Assembly: GCA_902593675.1 (NCBI GenBank)
Contig: CACJJI010000001.1
Coordinates: forward strand, 186,001 to 250,000
Reading direction: 5' to 3'
From: an uncultured SAR86 cluster bacterium
GTDB lineage: Bacteria; Pseudomonadota; Gammaproteobacteria; Magnimaribacterales; D2472
Length of the DNA: 64,000 nt
The translations under genes were made by a program, and so were the position numbers. Shown here one piece after another: positions 1 to 9,941 of the stretch (positions are counted from its first letter, which is position 1; each line of letters starts with the position of its first letter). The notes under the pieces were generated by a model that was given only the letters and a program-made list of their open reading frames with translations, made no database searches and was not told the DNA's origin.

Positions 1-1232
1 TTGGCAAAGCCAGAGCAAGAAACTAGATTTGCACCATCCATTAACCTTTCAAAGTCATAGGTCACCATCTTATCTGTTATCGCTGCTTCCATTGAAGAAA
101 TTATAAGATCTGCTGCTTCAACCCAACCCATGTGTCTTAACATCATTTCTGCTGACAAAATTAAAGAACCTGGGTTAACTTTATCCTGACCTGCATATTT
201 AGGCGCAGTTCCATGTGTTGCTTCAAATAATGCTGAATCATCTCCAATGTTTGCTCCTGGGGCAATACCAATACCTCCAACACAAGCAGCCAAAGCATCA
301 GAAATATAATCACCATTAAGATTCATGGTTGCAATAACATCATATTCTTTAGGTCTGGTTAGTATTTGCTGAAGAAAGGCATCACAAATAACGTCTTTTA
401 CAATAATATTTTTTCCAGTATTTGGATTTTTAATAGTGACCCATGGACCCCCATCTAATAACTCTCCGTTATAAGAATTCATACTGAGTTCATAACCCCA
501 ATCCCTGAATGCCCCTTCTGTAAATTTCATGATGTTGCCTTTATGAACAAGTGTGACGGATGATCTATCATTTTTAATAGCATAATCAACAGCTTGTTTA
601 ACAAGTCTTTCTGTACCTTGTTTAGATATTGGCTTAACGCCAAGACCAACTTCTGATGGAAACCTTATTTGAGTTACGCCAAACTGCTCTTGCAGGACCT
701 TTACCATAGCGTCAGATTCTGGCGATCCAGCTTCAAATTCCACACCCGCATATATATCTTCAGAATTTTCTCTAAAGATCACCATATCAACATGAGAGGG
801 ATTCTTGACTGGGCTTGGGACACCTGAAAAATATCTAATTGGTCGCAGGCAAACATAGAGGTCAAGAATTTGACGAAGAGAGACATTTAAGGATCTAATT
901 CCTCCGCCAACAGGCGTAGTCAAAGGTCCTTTTATGCTGACAATATATTCTTTTAATGCTTCGATTGTTTCATCCGGCAACCATGTATCAGCATCATAAA
1001 CTTGAGTAGATTTTTCACCACAATAGACTTCCATCCATGATATTTTTTTTTCTCCTTGGTATGCCGACTCAACAGCATTATCTACAACATCAATCATTGC
1101 AGGCGTAATATCAATTCCAATGCCATCACCTTCTATGTATGGGATAATTGGATTATCAGGGACGTTTAGCACACCGTCATCTAATGTAATTTTTGAGCCT
1201 TCATCTGGAATCTTTATATGTTTATAACCCAT
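1..1232 (-). CDS. icd: NADP-dependent isocitrate dehydrogenase (3' end cut by window edge)
   Basis: TCA-cycle enzyme converting isocitrate to 2-oxoglutarate and CO2 with NADP. It is absent from the ORF track because it runs off the left edge; I translated the minus strand from the ATG at 1232. The protein begins [15 protein letters not shown] and contains [13 protein letters not shown] near the N-terminus, the substrate-binding stretch [13 protein letters not shown] with the serine that isocitrate dehydrogenase kinase phosphorylates in E. coli, [13 protein letters not shown], and [19 protein letters not shown] near the C-terminus. About 410 codons are present, so only a handful are missing compared with the 416-residue E. 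coli enzyme. An AGAGGA ribosome-binding site precedes the start. It is divergent from mnmA, and the glyoxylate-shunt competitor aceA lies 2.7 kb away. Confidence 0.95.
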   Translation of the reverse strand, partial: MGYKHIKIPDEGSKITLDDGVLNVPDNPIIPYIEGDGIGIDITPAMIDVVDNAVESAYQGEKKISWMEVYCGEKSTQVYDADTWLPDETIEALKEYIVSIKGPLTTPVGGGIRSLNVSLRQILDLYVCLRPIRYFSGVPSPVKNPSHVDMVIFRENSEDIYAGVEFEAGSPESDAMVKVLQEQFGVTQIRFPSEVGLGVKPISKQGTERLVKQAVDYAIKNDRSSVTLVHKGNIMKFTEGAFRDWGYELSMNSYNGELLDGGPWVTIKNPNTGKNIIVKDVICDAFLQQILTRPKEYDVIATMNLNGDYISDALAACVGGIGIAPGANIGDDSALFEATHGTAPKYAGQDKVNPGSLILSAEMMLRHMGWVEAADLIISSMEAAITDKMVTYDFERLMDGANLVSCSGFA

Positions 1233-1275
1233 GCTATCCTCTTTCAAACGAATATATATTGTAAAATTTGGATGA

Positions 1276-1310
1276 ATTATACTCTAAAAAAACCTTTAAA
1301 ATTAAGGTTT
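1276..1310 (-). promoter_or_regulatory. Putative icd promoter with inverted repeat over the -35 region
   Basis: On the minus strand a perfect TATAAT lies at 1281-1276, placing a start about 37 nt ahead of the icd ATG. A 7-bp inverted repeat, AAACCTT and AAGGTTT separated by 7 nt (1290-1310), covers the expected spacer and -35 zone of this promoter and also lies 11 nt ahead of the divergent mnmA ATG. No good -35 hexamer is visible, which would fit a regulator-dependent promoter. This is inference from sequence only. Confidence 0.4.
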
Positions 1311-1321
1311 ATAGATAAAAT

Positions 1322-2413
1322 ATGACAAATATAAATAAAACAGTTGTTGTGGGAATGTCAGGAGGAGTTGATTCATCTGTAGCCGCCTATTTATTGCAAA
1401 AACAAGGTTACAAGGTTCAAGGACTGTTCATGCAAAATTGGCAAAATGAGCCGGGTGAAGTCTGCACATCCGAAATTGATTTTAAAGATGCATCAAAGGT
1501 TTGCGATCAATTAGATATACCATTGCACAAGGCAAATTTTAGTGATGAGTATTGGGATAGGGTTTTTAAGGAGTTTCTTTCGGAGCATGAAAAAGGGAGA
1601 ACACCTAATCCAGATATTTTATGTAATCGAGAAATCAAATTTAAATCTTTTCTCGACTATGCACTTAAGATTGGGGCTGATCATATAGCTACTGGTCATT
1701 ATGCAAAAATAAAGCATCAAGGCGATCATACCCTATTGATGAGAGCAAAAGATCTTAATAAAGATCAAACATATTTTCTTCATGAAGTTAGTGGAAAAGA
1801 ATTTGCAAAATGTATTTTCCCCTTAGAAGGATTAAATAAAAATGAAGTTCGAGAAATAGCTAAAAAAAATAATTTTATTAACCACAACAAGAAAGATTCT
1901 GTTGGAATTTGTTTTGTTGGTGAACGAAATTTAAAAGATTTTCTTAAAAGATTCATTAAATTTGAGAATGGTAATATTAAAGATTCTGAGGGTAATATTG
2001 TAGGGACTCATCCAGGAGCGCTTCTTTTTACTCAAGGGCAGCGTCAAGGTCTAAATGTTGGGGGTGTCAAAGATAAGCCTGAACTTCCATGGTATGTTTA
2101 TGATAAAAGCATCAAACTAAATGAAGTATATGTATGTCAGGGAGAATTTAATAACTTATTGATGAGTGATGGTTTGTTGATGGAAGAAATGAAATGGATC
2201 AACAAAGAAATGAAGCTTGATAAACTTGATTGCGAAGTTCAAGTTCGTCACAGAGGTAAACCTGTAAAATGTACCGCGCACTTTTTAGAGAAAGGTGTGG
2301 AGGTATTATTTTCTGAAAAAATAAGAGCAATTGCTCCGGGCCAGTCTGCCGTTTTATATAAGAATAATGAATGTTTAGGTGGAGGCATAATAGCAAAACC
2401 ATTAAAAGACTAG
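1322..2413 (+). CDS. mnmA: tRNA-specific 2-thiouridylase MnmA
   Basis: Adenylates and thiolates U34 of the tRNAs for Lys, Glu and Gln in the cytoplasm, using sulfur delivered by the Tus relay. The PP-loop GMSGGVDSS (residues 11-19) binds ATP. The two catalytic cysteines expected from the family are visible as C101 in NPDILCN and C197 in VGICFVG. The length of 363 residues matches the family (about 360-370). The start chosen gives an N-terminus that leads straight into the PP-loop strand. purB follows 13 bp downstream on the same strand, so the two are probably co-transcribed. In E. coli hflD lies between mnmA and purB; it is missing here. Confidence 0.96.
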   Translation: MTNINKTVVVGMSGGVDSSVAAYLLQKQGYKVQGLFMQNWQNEPGEVCTSEIDFKDASKVCDQLDIPLHKANFSDEYWDRVFKEFLSEHEKGRTPNPDILCNREIKFKSFLDYALKIGADHIATGHYAKIKHQGDHTLLMRAKDLNKDQTYFLHEVSGKEFAKCIFPLEGLNKNEVREIAKKNNFINHNKKDSVGICFVGERNLKDFLKRFIKFENGNIKDSEGNIVGTHPGALLFTQGQRQGLNVGGVKDKPELPWYVYDKSIKLNEVYVCQGEFNNLLMSDGLLMEEMKWINKEMKLDKLDCEVQVRHRGKPVKCTAHFLEKGVEVLFSEKIRAIAPGQSAVLYKNNECLGGGIIAKPLKD

Positions 2414-2426
2414 CTATAATTCACTC

Positions 2427-3779
2427 ATGAAACACCAAGATTTAATATCACCTCTTGACAATAGATATAGTCAAAAAATTATTAATCTAGCGAATAATTT
2501 CTCTGAATCTAACTTAAATAAAACTAGATTTGAAATTGAAATAGACTGGATAATTTTTTTAACAACACAATGTGGTAAAAACTTTAAACCCCTATCCTCT
2601 GCAGCTAAAAAAAATCTTTTAAATATTAAAATGAATTTTGATCACAGGTCAGCAAAAAGAATTAAAGATATTGAATCTAAAACCAATCATGATGTTAAAG
2701 CCGTAGAATATTTTATTAGAGAAGAAATGGGAAAATTTTCTAATCTAAAAAAATATCAACATTTAGTTCATTTTGCTTTAACGAGTGAAGATATTAACTC
2801 TCTCTCTTATGCGGTTTTACTTAGAGATGCCCGGGACATATACCTAAGAAAATTAGATATTTTAATCAAGGACTTAAACTCGAAATCAAGATCTTGGGCA
2901 TCCATACCTATGTTAGCTAGGACTCACGGACAGGCAGCCTCACCTTCTACTCTAGGAAAAGAAATTAAGGTATTTCAGCAACGTCTATCAAGACAAAAAG
3001 CTATGTTAAAAAATATGAAGCCTCTAGCAAAATTTGGTGGAGCTACAGGAAATTTTCATACCCTCGATCTATCAGATTCAAGAATAAATTGGGTCTCAAA
3101 AACACGAAAGTTTTTAAATTTATTCAAAGTTGAACAAAATCCTATTACAACACAAATTGAACCACATGACGGTATAGCTGAAATTTCTCAGTGCATTCAG
3201 AGAATTAATAATATTTTGATTGATTTGAATCAGGACATTTGGATTTACATTTCTAACGATATATTCAGGTTAAAAATGAAGGATGGTGAAATAGGTTCAT
3301 CTACTATGCCACACAAAGTTAACCCAATTGACTTTGAAAACTCTGAAGGGAATCTTGGATTATCTAATTCATTAATGAGTTTTTTTGCAGATAAATTATC
3401 TAAATCAAGGTTGCAAAGAGACCTTTCTGATTCAACGGTGCTAAGAAATCTTGGCGTTGGCTTTGGATATAGTTATCTAGGATTAAGCTCATGCTTAACT
3501 GGTCTAGATAAAATTCAACCCAATAAAGATGTGGCTTACAAGGAACTGTCTGAAAATTGGCAAGTTTTAGCGGAGGCAATTCAAATTATTATGAAGCTTG
3601 AGGGTTACGATAATGCTTATGAAGAGATCAAAGCAAAAACTAGAGGTCAGAGCATTGATCAAGAGTCTTATCTTAAAATTGTTAGTGATCTAAATATCAC
3701 CGATGAATCCAAAGAAAAACTAAAAAAACTAACCCCCTTAAATTATCTTGGAATAGCTTCTAAGCTAGCAAAATCCTAA
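2427..3779 (+). CDS. purB: Adenylosuccinate lyase
   Basis: Acts twice in purine synthesis, splitting fumarate from SAICAR and from adenylosuccinate. The fumarase/aspartase superfamily signature GSSTMPHKVNPIDFE is present around residues 290-305, and ALTSEDINSLSYA and ARTHGQAASP carry the other active-site segments, including the conserved histidines. At 450 residues it is about the size of the E. coli enzyme (456). It follows mnmA by 13 bp. The 122-bp gap downstream holds a weak A/T-rich hairpin and the putative aceA promoter. Confidence 0.96.
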   Translation: MKHQDLISPLDNRYSQKIINLANNFSESNLNKTRFEIEIDWIIFLTTQCGKNFKPLSSAAKKNLLNIKMNFDHRSAKRIKDIESKTNHDVKAVEYFIREEMGKFSNLKKYQHLVHFALTSEDINSLSYAVLLRDARDIYLRKLDILIKDLNSKSRSWASIPMLARTHGQAASPSTLGKEIKVFQQRLSRQKAMLKNMKPLAKFGGATGNFHTLDLSDSRINWVSKTRKFLNLFKVEQNPITTQIEPHDGIAEISQCIQRINNILIDLNQDIWIYISNDIFRLKMKDGEIGSSTMPHKVNPIDFENSEGNLGLSNSLMSFFADKLSKSRLQRDLSDSTVLRNLGVGFGYSYLGLSSCLTGLDKIQPNKDVAYKELSENWQVLAEAIQIIMKLEGYDNAYEEIKAKTRGQSIDQESYLKIVSDLNITDESKEKLKKLTPLNYLGIASKLAKS

Positions 3780-3845
3780 ATTTAGTAGTTTAACTACATT
3801 TATAAACGTCCTTAAAGCTTTTTTTTACAGCTTTTATAAAAGACA

Positions 3846-3874
3846 TTGACAATATCAACATAATAAACTCAAAT
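3846..3874 (+). promoter_or_regulatory. Putative aceA promoter
   Basis: A perfect -35 hexamer TTGACA (3846-3851) is followed after 17 nt by TCAAAT (3869-3874), which matches the -10 consensus at 4 of 6 positions. The aceA ATG is at 3902, leaving a leader of about 20 nt. The weak -10 leaves room for other placements. No experimental start site is known to me. Confidence 0.4.
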
Positions 3875-3901
3875 GCACTACATAAATATAGGGGTATATA
3901 A

Positions 3902-5488
3902 ATGTCAAAAAATAACTTTTCAACAGAGGTAGATAAACTTAAGGCTATTCCTGAGTTCAGCGGCTCAAATTGGGATTCAATTAAACCTGAATATGCGGCT
4001 AGAATGAGGCTTCAAAACCAGTTTAAATCAGGAATAGATATTGCAAAATACACTGCTTCATTGATGAGAAAAGATATGGATGAATATGATTCAGATACAT
4101 CTGCTTACACTCAATCTTTAGGCTGTTGGCATGGATTTATTGGTCAGCAAAAACTTATATCTATAAAAAAACATTTTGGAACAACGAATAAAAAATATCT
4201 TTATCTGTCTGGCTGGATGGTTGCAGCACTTAGATCTGAGTTTGGCCCATTACCAGATCAGTCAATGCATGAAAAAACATCTGTTGCGTCGTTAATTAGG
4301 GAGCTTTATACATTCTTAAGACAAGCTGATGCTCGAGAGCTTGGTGGGTTATTTAGAGAACTTGATAATGCATCAGATGCGGACAAACCAAAAATTCAAG
4401 AGAAGATAGATAATTTTGAGACTCATATAGTTCCAATAATTGCAGATATTGATGCTGGTTTTGGCAATGAAGAAGCTACTTACCTTATGGCTAAGCAAAT
4501 GATTGAAGCTGGTGCGTGCTGTATACAAATTGAGAACCAGGTTTCAGATGAAAAACAGTGTGGCCATCAAGATGGCAAGGTTACTGTACCCCACTCCGAC
4601 TTTTTAGCAAAAATAAATGCTGTTAGATATGCTTTTTTAGAACTAGGCGTAGATGACGGAGTGATTGTTGCGCGCACAGATTCATTAGGCGCAGGACTAA
4701 CAAAACAAATAGCTATTACTCATGAAGTTGGTGATTTGGGTGATCAATATAATTCTTTTCTTGATGTTGAAGAGCTTGATCATGCAGATCTTAATCATGG
4801 AGATGTCCTAATCAATCAAAATGGTAAAGTGGTTAGGCCAAAAAGACTGCCTAGTAACCTGTACAGGTTCAAAGAAGGAACGGGTGAAGCTAGATGTATT
4901 TTAGATTCAATTACAAGCTTACAGAATGGAGCAGATTTAATATGGATTGAAACTGAAAAACCTCACATAGGACAAATAGGAGCAATGATGGATGAAATTA
5001 AAAAAGTTGTTCCAAATGCAAAACTTGTCTATAACAACAGCCCCTCTTTCAATTGGACTCTTAATTTCAGACAGCAGGTTTATGATGCGATGAATGAAAA
5101 TGGCAAGGATATGTCTGATTATGATAGAGACGATCTTATGAACGAATCATATGATAATACGGAACTTGGCATAGAAGCAGACAATAAAATTCAGACTTTC
5201 CAAGCTGATGCTGCAAGAGAAGCCGGTATTTTTCATCATTTGATTACTTTGCCTACATACCATACTGCGGCTCTTTCTACAGACAATCTTTCTAAAGAGT
5301 ATTTTGGTGAGAAAGGAATGTTAGGTTATGTCGAGGGAGTTCAAAGAAAAGAAATCCGCCAAGGTATCGCATGTGTTAAGCATCAAAATATGGCAGGATC
5401 AGATATGGGAGATGACCATAAAGAATACTTTGCAGGGGAAGCTGCGCTCAAGGCTTCAGGCAAAGACAACACAATGAATCAATTTTAG
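3902..5488 (+). CDS. aceA: Isocitrate lyase
   Basis: First enzyme of the glyoxylate shunt, cleaving isocitrate into succinate and glyoxylate so that two-carbon units from fat or acetate can build biomass. At 528 residues it belongs to the longer bacterial subgroup represented by the roughly 530-residue Pseudomonas aeruginosa enzyme, not the 434-residue E. coli form. The catalytic loop reads KQCGHQDGK with the active cysteine at C220, as in that subgroup. IADIDAGFGN supplies metal ligands and the C-terminus ends NTMNQF. The gene stands alone with its own putative promoter. No malate synthase is in the window. Its stop codon overlaps the convergent nqrM stop by 3-4 nt. Confidence 0.97.
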   Translation: MSKNNFSTEVDKLKAIPEFSGSNWDSIKPEYAARMRLQNQFKSGIDIAKYTASLMRKDMDEYDSDTSAYTQSLGCWHGFIGQQKLISIKKHFGTTNKKYLYLSGWMVAALRSEFGPLPDQSMHEKTSVASLIRELYTFLRQADARELGGLFRELDNASDADKPKIQEKIDNFETHIVPIIADIDAGFGNEEATYLMAKQMIEAGACCIQIENQVSDEKQCGHQDGKVTVPHSDFLAKINAVRYAFLELGVDDGVIVARTDSLGAGLTKQIAITHEVGDLGDQYNSFLDVEELDHADLNHGDVLINQNGKVVRPKRLPSNLYRFKEGTGEARCILDSITSLQNGADLIWIETEKPHIGQIGAMMDEIKKVVPNAKLVYNNSPSFNWTLNFRQQVYDAMNENGKDMSDYDRDDLMNESYDNTELGIEADNKIQTFQADAAREAGIFHHLITLPTYHTAALSTDNLSKEYFGEKGMLGYVEGVQRKEIRQGIACVKHQNMAGSDMGDDHKEYFAGEAALKASGKDNTMNQF

Positions 5489-5664
5489 TTAGTTTCACAA
5501 TCCCCTATGGTGGTGCGCCCGCAAATTTTGCAGGGCGCACCATCCTCTAAGTTGGCCATACCACCACAACTTCCTGAAATAGGCTTATTTTTTACAATCA
5601 CTCCTATAGCAATTCCAGTAAAAGAAACGGCTATAAATAAAAAAACTGTAAGAAATTCAATCAT
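5485..5664 (-). CDS. nqrM: NqrM, Na+-NQR maturation factor (59 aa, not in ORF track)
   Basis: Small membrane protein (DUF539 family) needed in Vibrio for assembly of active Na+-NQR, thought to deliver the iron bound between NqrD and NqrE. Translating the minus strand from ATG 5664 gives MIEFLTVFLFIAVSF, one membrane helix, then KPISGSCGGMANL and two further cysteine sites, CKIC and GDC. The SCGG motif after a single helix is the family hallmark. It overlaps the 3' end of apbE by 8 bp, as the last gene of the nqr-apbE operon. It was missed by the track because it falls just under 60 residues. The C-terminal CxxC arrangement looks slightly different from Vibrio NqrM, but the cysteine count is similar. 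Confidence 0.9.
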   Translation of the reverse strand: MIEFLTVFLFIAVSFTGIAIGVIVKNKPISGSCGGMANLEDGAPCKICGRTTIGDCETN

Positions 5665-6637
5665 TATAATTCCATGAATTAGATTTAATTATAATATTCT
5701 CATCCTGCATTATATACATAACCGCTATATCGTTATCATTTGCAAGTCTTATACCCTTTTTTGGTCCAAGAACATTCAAAGCTGTAGCCCATGCATCCGC
5801 AATCATTGATGATTTATCTGATGCTACTGTTACGGAGTAGGATTTATCAGCTATGGATAATTTCGTTTTAGGCACAAAGGTATGACTTATCAAATCTCCA
5901 TTTTCATTAATTTTTTGATTTCTATACTCACCAGATGTTGCAACAGCCAGAAAGTTAGAGCTATAAATCTCAATTATTGACTGGCTTTCAATGCTTGATG
6001 GATTTTGTATACCTATTAACCATGGTGCTCCATGCTTTGATCCATTGGTTATAATCTCTCCACCTATATCAAACAAGAAATTGTTTCTGTTTGAATTGAT
6101 AAGCAGTTTAGCAATTCTATCAACCGCATAACCCTTTGCTATAGATGACAAATCAAATTGAAAATTATCATTTTTAATAAGAGCGTTATTTGATATTAAA
6201 TTAAATCTTTTTATAGAAACGGGAAGAGTATTTTCAACCATTGTATATTCTGGACCAAAACCTTTTTCAATAACCAATGAACCCAAGGTAACATCATAAT
6301 AACCATTGGTAATTTCAAAGAGGTTCTCGGCAAAACTTAATAATGAATACATGTCAGAGGAAATCAAAATTTTTTGATTTAGCGAAGCTGCATTAATTTT
6401 AGATAATTCAGAATCTTTCTTATAATTTGATGCTATTAAGTCAATTCTTGATAGCTCATCTTCTATAGATTTTTTTAAACTATCGGTAATATACTCTGTT
6501 GATACTAGCTGCCAGTAGGTTCCATATATAGGGCCGGAAATTTTATATGTAGCAGATTTGTTGTAATTATAAGCAAAAAATATGCAGATAAAACCAATTA
6601 CAAGAGCAATTAGTTTAGATGCAGTTAATCTGTTCAA
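5657..6637 (-). CDS. apbE: FAD:protein FMN transferase ApbE
   Basis: Attaches FMN covalently through a phosphoester bond to threonines of NqrB and NqrC, using FAD as donor, on the periplasmic side. An N-terminal hydrophobic segment (about residues 9-25) serves as signal or anchor; no lipobox cysteine is evident. Family motifs visible are FDLSSIAKGYAVDRI, FDIGGEI and the C-terminal SVTVASDKSSMIADAWATA, which carries metal-binding residues. The length of 326 residues is typical. It starts 8 bp after nqrF and overlaps nqrM, so enzyme, flavin ligase and iron factor are encoded together. Confidence 0.95.
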   Translation of the reverse strand: MNRLTASKLIALVIGFICIFFAYNYNKSATYKISGPIYGTYWQLVSTEYITDSLKKSIEDELSRIDLIASNYKKDSELSKINAASLNQKILISSDMYSLLSFAENLFEITNGYYDVTLGSLVIEKGFGPEYTMVENTLPVSIKRFNLISNNALIKNDNFQFDLSSIAKGYAVDRIAKLLINSNRNNFLFDIGGEIITNGSKHGAPWLIGIQNPSSIESQSIIEIYSSNFLAVATSGEYRNQKINENGDLISHTFVPKTKLSIADKSYSVTVASDKSSMIADAWATALNVLGPKKGIRLANDNDIAVMYIMQDENIIIKSNSWNYND

Positions 6638-6645
6638 TGAGTTAA

Positions 6646-7878
6646 TTAACCGCCAAAATCATCCAGCATGATATTTTCGGGCTCTACTCCAAGGTTAATA
6701 AGCATATCTATAACTGCTTTGTTCATCATGGGAGGTCCGCACATATAAAATTCACAATCTTCAGGAGCCTTATGAGATTTCAGATAACGATCAAAGAGAA
6801 CCTGATGTATAAAGCCTGTTAATCCGTCCCAGTCATCTTCAGGCTGAGGGTCTGATAATGCAACATGCCATTCAAAGTTTTTATTTGATTCGGCTAATTT
6901 ATTAAAATCATCAACATAAAACATCTCTTTCAAACTTCGAGCACCATACCAAAAGGAAATTTTTCTATCCGTATTAATTCTCAACAATTGATCAAATATA
7001 TGAGCTCTCATTGGAGCCATGCCTGCTCCACCTCCAACAAATACCATTTCAGCTGGTGATTTTTTGGCAAAGAACTCACCGAATGGTCCAAACACACGTA
7101 CTTTATCACCAGGCTTGAGATTAAATGTCCATGATGACATTACTCCAGGAGGTATATCAGATGATCCCGGTGGAGGGCTAGCAACTCTAATGTTAAACTT
7201 TAGAACTCCTTTTTCTTCAGGATAATTTGCCATTGAATATGCTCTTATTATTGGTTCTGAATTGTTCGCAACGTTATCCCATATTTTAAACTTATCCCAG
7301 TCTTCTCTATACTCATCAGCCACATCAAAAGATTTGTAATCAAGATTTGAGTATGCAGGAGCTTCAAGCTGCACATAACCCCCAGCTTTAAAATTAACTT
7401 CTTCACCCTCAGGCAGTTTTAAAACAAGCTCTTTGATGAAAGTTGCAACGTTATCATTAGAAACAACTTCACACTCCCATTCTTTAACACCAAAAACCTC
7501 TTCAGGAATGGTAATTTTAAGATCATTCTTTACTGCAACTTGACATGAGAGTCTCCAACCCTCTTTTTTTTCTTTAGAATTGAAGTGTGATTCTTCAGTT
7601 GGAAGAATAGATCCACCTCCTTCTGATATTTGGCACTTACACTGACTACAAGTGCCTCCACCACCACAGGCTGAAGAAAGAAAAATTTTATTTTCAGCAA
7701 GGGTTTGAAGTAGTTTATTGCCAGATGGAACCACGATTGGATTAGATGAATCACCATTAATCTCAATGGTTACATCACCTGAACTGACTAACTGGCTTCT
7801 TGCAGCGATAATTATAGTTACCAGGAGCAAAACTACGCCAGTAAATGAAAGAACACCTAAAAATAAATCAATTTGCAT
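6646..7878 (-). CDS. nqrF: Na+-translocating NADH:quinone reductase subunit F
   Basis: Entry subunit of Na+-NQR; oxidises NADH via FAD and passes electrons to a 2Fe-2S centre. A single N-terminal helix (about residues 5-26) is followed by a ferredoxin domain with cysteines at C71, C77, C80 and C112, almost the same numbering as in Vibrio cholerae. The FAD-binding motif [11 protein letters not shown], the [14 protein letters not shown] nucleotide motif and the C-terminal [14 protein letters not shown] segment identify the reductase half. It ends LDDFGG as usual. nqrE lies 9 bp upstream and apbE 8 bp downstream. Confidence 0.97.
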   Translation of the reverse strand: MQIDLFLGVLSFTGVVLLLVTIIIAARSQLVSSGDVTIEINGDSSNPIVVPSGNKLLQTLAENKIFLSSACGGGGTCSQCKCQISEGGGSILPTEESHFNSKEKKEGWRLSCQVAVKNDLKITIPEEVFGVKEWECEVVSNDNVATFIKELVLKLPEGEEVNFKAGGYVQLEAPAYSNLDYKSFDVADEYREDWDKFKIWDNVANNSEPIIRAYSMANYPEEKGVLKFNIRVASPPPGSSDIPPGVMSSWTFNLKPGDKVRVFGPFGEFFAKKSPAEMVFVGGGAGMAPMRAHIFDQLLRINTDRKISFWYGARSLKEMFYVDDFNKLAESNKNFEWHVALSDPQPEDDWDGLTGFIHQVLFDRYLKSHKAPEDCEFYMCGPPMMNKAVIDMLINLGVEPENIMLDDFGG

Positions 7879-7887
7879 ATATATTAC

Positions 7888-8499
7888 CTATAGTGAAATT
7901 CCCCCGAATGACATAAATCCAAAACTCATTAGACCTACTATTAAAAATGTCATACCTAAACCTTGGAGTCCTTCTGGTATGTCTGAATATTTTAGCTTTT
8001 CTCTGATCCCAGCTAAAACAACAATCGCCATAGCCCAACCAACACCAGCGCCAAGTCCATAAACTACACTTTCACCAAATCTAAGATCTTTTTCAATCAT
8101 GAATAATGAGGCACCAAGAATAGCGCAGTTAACTGTAATTAAGGGCAAGAATACACCTAAAGCATTATAAAGTGCGGGCACAAATCGATCCAAAAACATT
8201 TCAAGTATCTGAACTGCTGCAGCAATAACACCAATATAGCTAATGAGTCCAACAAACTCTAAATTTGCATCTGGTAACCCCGCCCAAGCAAGAGCACCTT
8301 CTTTTAAAATAGAATTATAAATAAGGTTATTAAGTGGAACAGTTATTAAGCAAACAACGATTACCGCTATACCGAGACCAAAAGCTGCATCTATTTTTTT
8401 TGAAATAGCTATAAATGTACACATGCCTAAAAAAACAGACAGAGCGATGTTTTCAATAAAAACAGTTGTTATAAATATATTAAGATAATGCTCAAACAT
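7888..8499 (-). CDS. nqrE: Na+-translocating NADH:quinone reductase subunit E
   Basis: Integral membrane subunit with about six helices, inverted-repeat partner of NqrD. Each contributes cysteines to the Fe site buried in the membrane; here GMCTFIA and [11 protein letters not shown] are the candidate ligand segments. The N-terminus [20 protein letters not shown] is typical. At 203 residues it matches the family. It overlaps nqrD by 8 bp, which suggests translational coupling and balanced production of the pair. Confidence 0.96.
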   Translation of the reverse strand: MFEHYLNIFITTVFIENIALSVFLGMCTFIAISKKIDAAFGLGIAVIVVCLITVPLNNLIYNSILKEGALAWAGLPDANLEFVGLISYIGVIAAAVQILEMFLDRFVPALYNALGVFLPLITVNCAILGASLFMIEKDLRFGESVVYGLGAGVGWAMAIVVLAGIREKLKYSDIPEGLQGLGMTFLIVGLMSFGFMSFGGISL

Positions 8500-9178
8500 T
8501 TAATTCTCTTTTAGATAGATCTGGCGCTGAAGCATGTCCAGACAATTTATATTCATTTGGTTCAATTTGATCTGTTTTATAAGCTCTTATCCCCCAAATC
8601 ATTAAGCCTATTAAGATGAATGAACTGGGCGGGAGTAATAAAAGATTATTCGCTGGATACCATCCACCATTAGAAACCAATGGTAAGATTTCATAACCCA
8701 TTAAAGTACCAGTTCCAAATAACTCCCTAACAATAGCCACTGCAATTAAAATGATGCTATATCCAAGACCATTTCCTAATCCATCTAAAAAACTGAGGAA
8801 TGGTTTTTCTTTCATAGCAAAAGCTTCAGCTCGGCCCATAACAATGCAATTTGTAATAATTAAACCAACAAAAACTGATAGTTTTTTGCTTGTTTCATAG
8901 TCGTAAGCTTTTAGCAGTTCATCCACAACTATAACGAGAGATGCGATGATGGTCATTTGGACAATAATTCTTACACTGCTAGGAATGTAATTTCTGATAA
9001 TAGAAATAAATAAATTTGAAAATGAAACAACAAACGTAAGAGCAACACACATAACAAGAGTTACAGAAAGGTTGCTTGTTACAGCCAATGCAGAACAGAT
9101 TCCAAGAATTTGCAATGTGATTGGGTTTTCTTCAAGCAGTGGTTTTGCAAGAACTTGTTTGTATTGCTTAACTGTCAT
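8492..9178 (-). CDS. nqrD: Na+-translocating NADH:quinone reductase subunit D
   Basis: Membrane subunit with about six helices, homologous to NqrE and RnfE. Candidate iron-ligand cysteines are in [10 protein letters not shown] and [15 protein letters not shown]. The length of 228 residues is slightly above the usual 210, due to a C-terminal cytoplasmic tail ([19 protein letters not shown]). It overlaps nqrC by 11 bp and nqrE by 8 bp within the operon. Confidence 0.96.
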   Translation of the reverse strand: MTVKQYKQVLAKPLLEENPITLQILGICSALAVTSNLSVTLVMCVALTFVVSFSNLFISIIRNYIPSSVRIIVQMTIIASLVIVVDELLKAYDYETSKKLSVFVGLIITNCIVMGRAEAFAMKEKPFLSFLDGLGNGLGYSIILIAVAIVRELFGTGTLMGYEILPLVSNGGWYPANNLLLLPPSSFILIGLMIWGIRAYKTDQIEPNEYKLSGHASAPDLSKRELNV

Positions 9179-9941
9179 AATTAATATTTTTTAATGTTTC
9201 TTTATAGCCACTTTCACCGAACCAGTAAACCAACATATTTGTGACCCCTCTACTTGTCAGTGTTGCGCCTGAGAGGCCATCTACCTGATAAGAGGCCATT
9301 TGATTTGAAGAATCGACTTTTCCTTTTATAACCTCAATCTCAACTGTATTGTTTTTGTAAATCGTTTTGCCATCCCATAAAGCCTTCCATTTTGGGTTAT
9401 CAACCTCTGCACCTAAGCCTGGCGTTTCTTTATGAGAATAAAATTCAAGGCCCCTTATAGTATTTAAATCTTTATCAATAGCAATGTAGCCGAATAAAGT
9501 TCCCCATAGACCATATCCCCTTATAGGTAAAATAATTTTTTCAAGGTTGTTAGTGGAATCTTTAAGTAGATATATTTTTCCAATATTTTCACGATTTTTG
9601 ACGATTGCTATATCTTTGGAAACAGGTATTGGAGTTGAATGTTCGGGCTGTTTAGAAAAATATACTGGATCATATGTATTAAGGTCGTATTCACCATAAG
9701 CATCTAAAAGCTTTCCATTGCTAAAATCAACAAATTTAGGAGTTAGCCGAGAAAACTGAGATTCAATAGACTCTTCTGGATTATAAATTGCAGCAGTTTT
9801 AAGTATCTTAATTCTTTGGTCATTAAGCTTATTAAGATTTTGCATATCTCTGAGACTCACAGCAGCATATGAAACAACCAAAGAGCAAAATAAACAGACT
9901 AAAAATGAAACTGTGAGCGTTTTTAATATTGAATCATTCAT
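9168..9941 (-). CDS. nqrC: Na+-translocating NADH:quinone reductase subunit C
   Basis: Single-helix subunit with a periplasmic FMN-binding domain. The flavinylation motif [10 protein letters not shown] places covalent FMN on T227, which matches the position in Vibrio (T225). The N-terminal helix spans about residues 8-28. [15 protein letters not shown] is the other conserved family stretch. ApbE, encoded three genes downstream, is expected to attach the flavin. It overlaps both nqrB (8 bp) and nqrD (11 bp). Confidence 0.96.
   Translation of the reverse strand: MNDSILKTLTVSFLVCLFCSLVVSYAAVSLRDMQNLNKLNDQRIKILKTAAIYNPEESIESQFSRLTPKFVDFSNGKLLDAYGEYDLNTYDPVYFSKQPEHSTPIPVSKDIAIVKNRENIGKIYLLKDSTNNLEKIILPIRGYGLWGTLFGYIAIDKDLNTIRGLEFYSHKETPGLGAEVDNPKWKALWDGKTIYKNNTVEIEVIKGKVDSSNQMASYQVDGLSGATLTSRGVTNMLVYWFGESGYKETLKNINYDS

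Noticed and set aside
3780-3845. Terminator downstream of purB
   Set aside because: AAAGC/GCTTT and GTAG/CTAC pairs are short and no T-run follows the outer stem; too weak to call.
7019-8062. Plus-strand ORFs 7019-7225 and 7718-8062 opposite nqrF/nqrE
   Set aside because: Shadow frames of well-identified genes, with proline/threonine-rich sequences and no family match.
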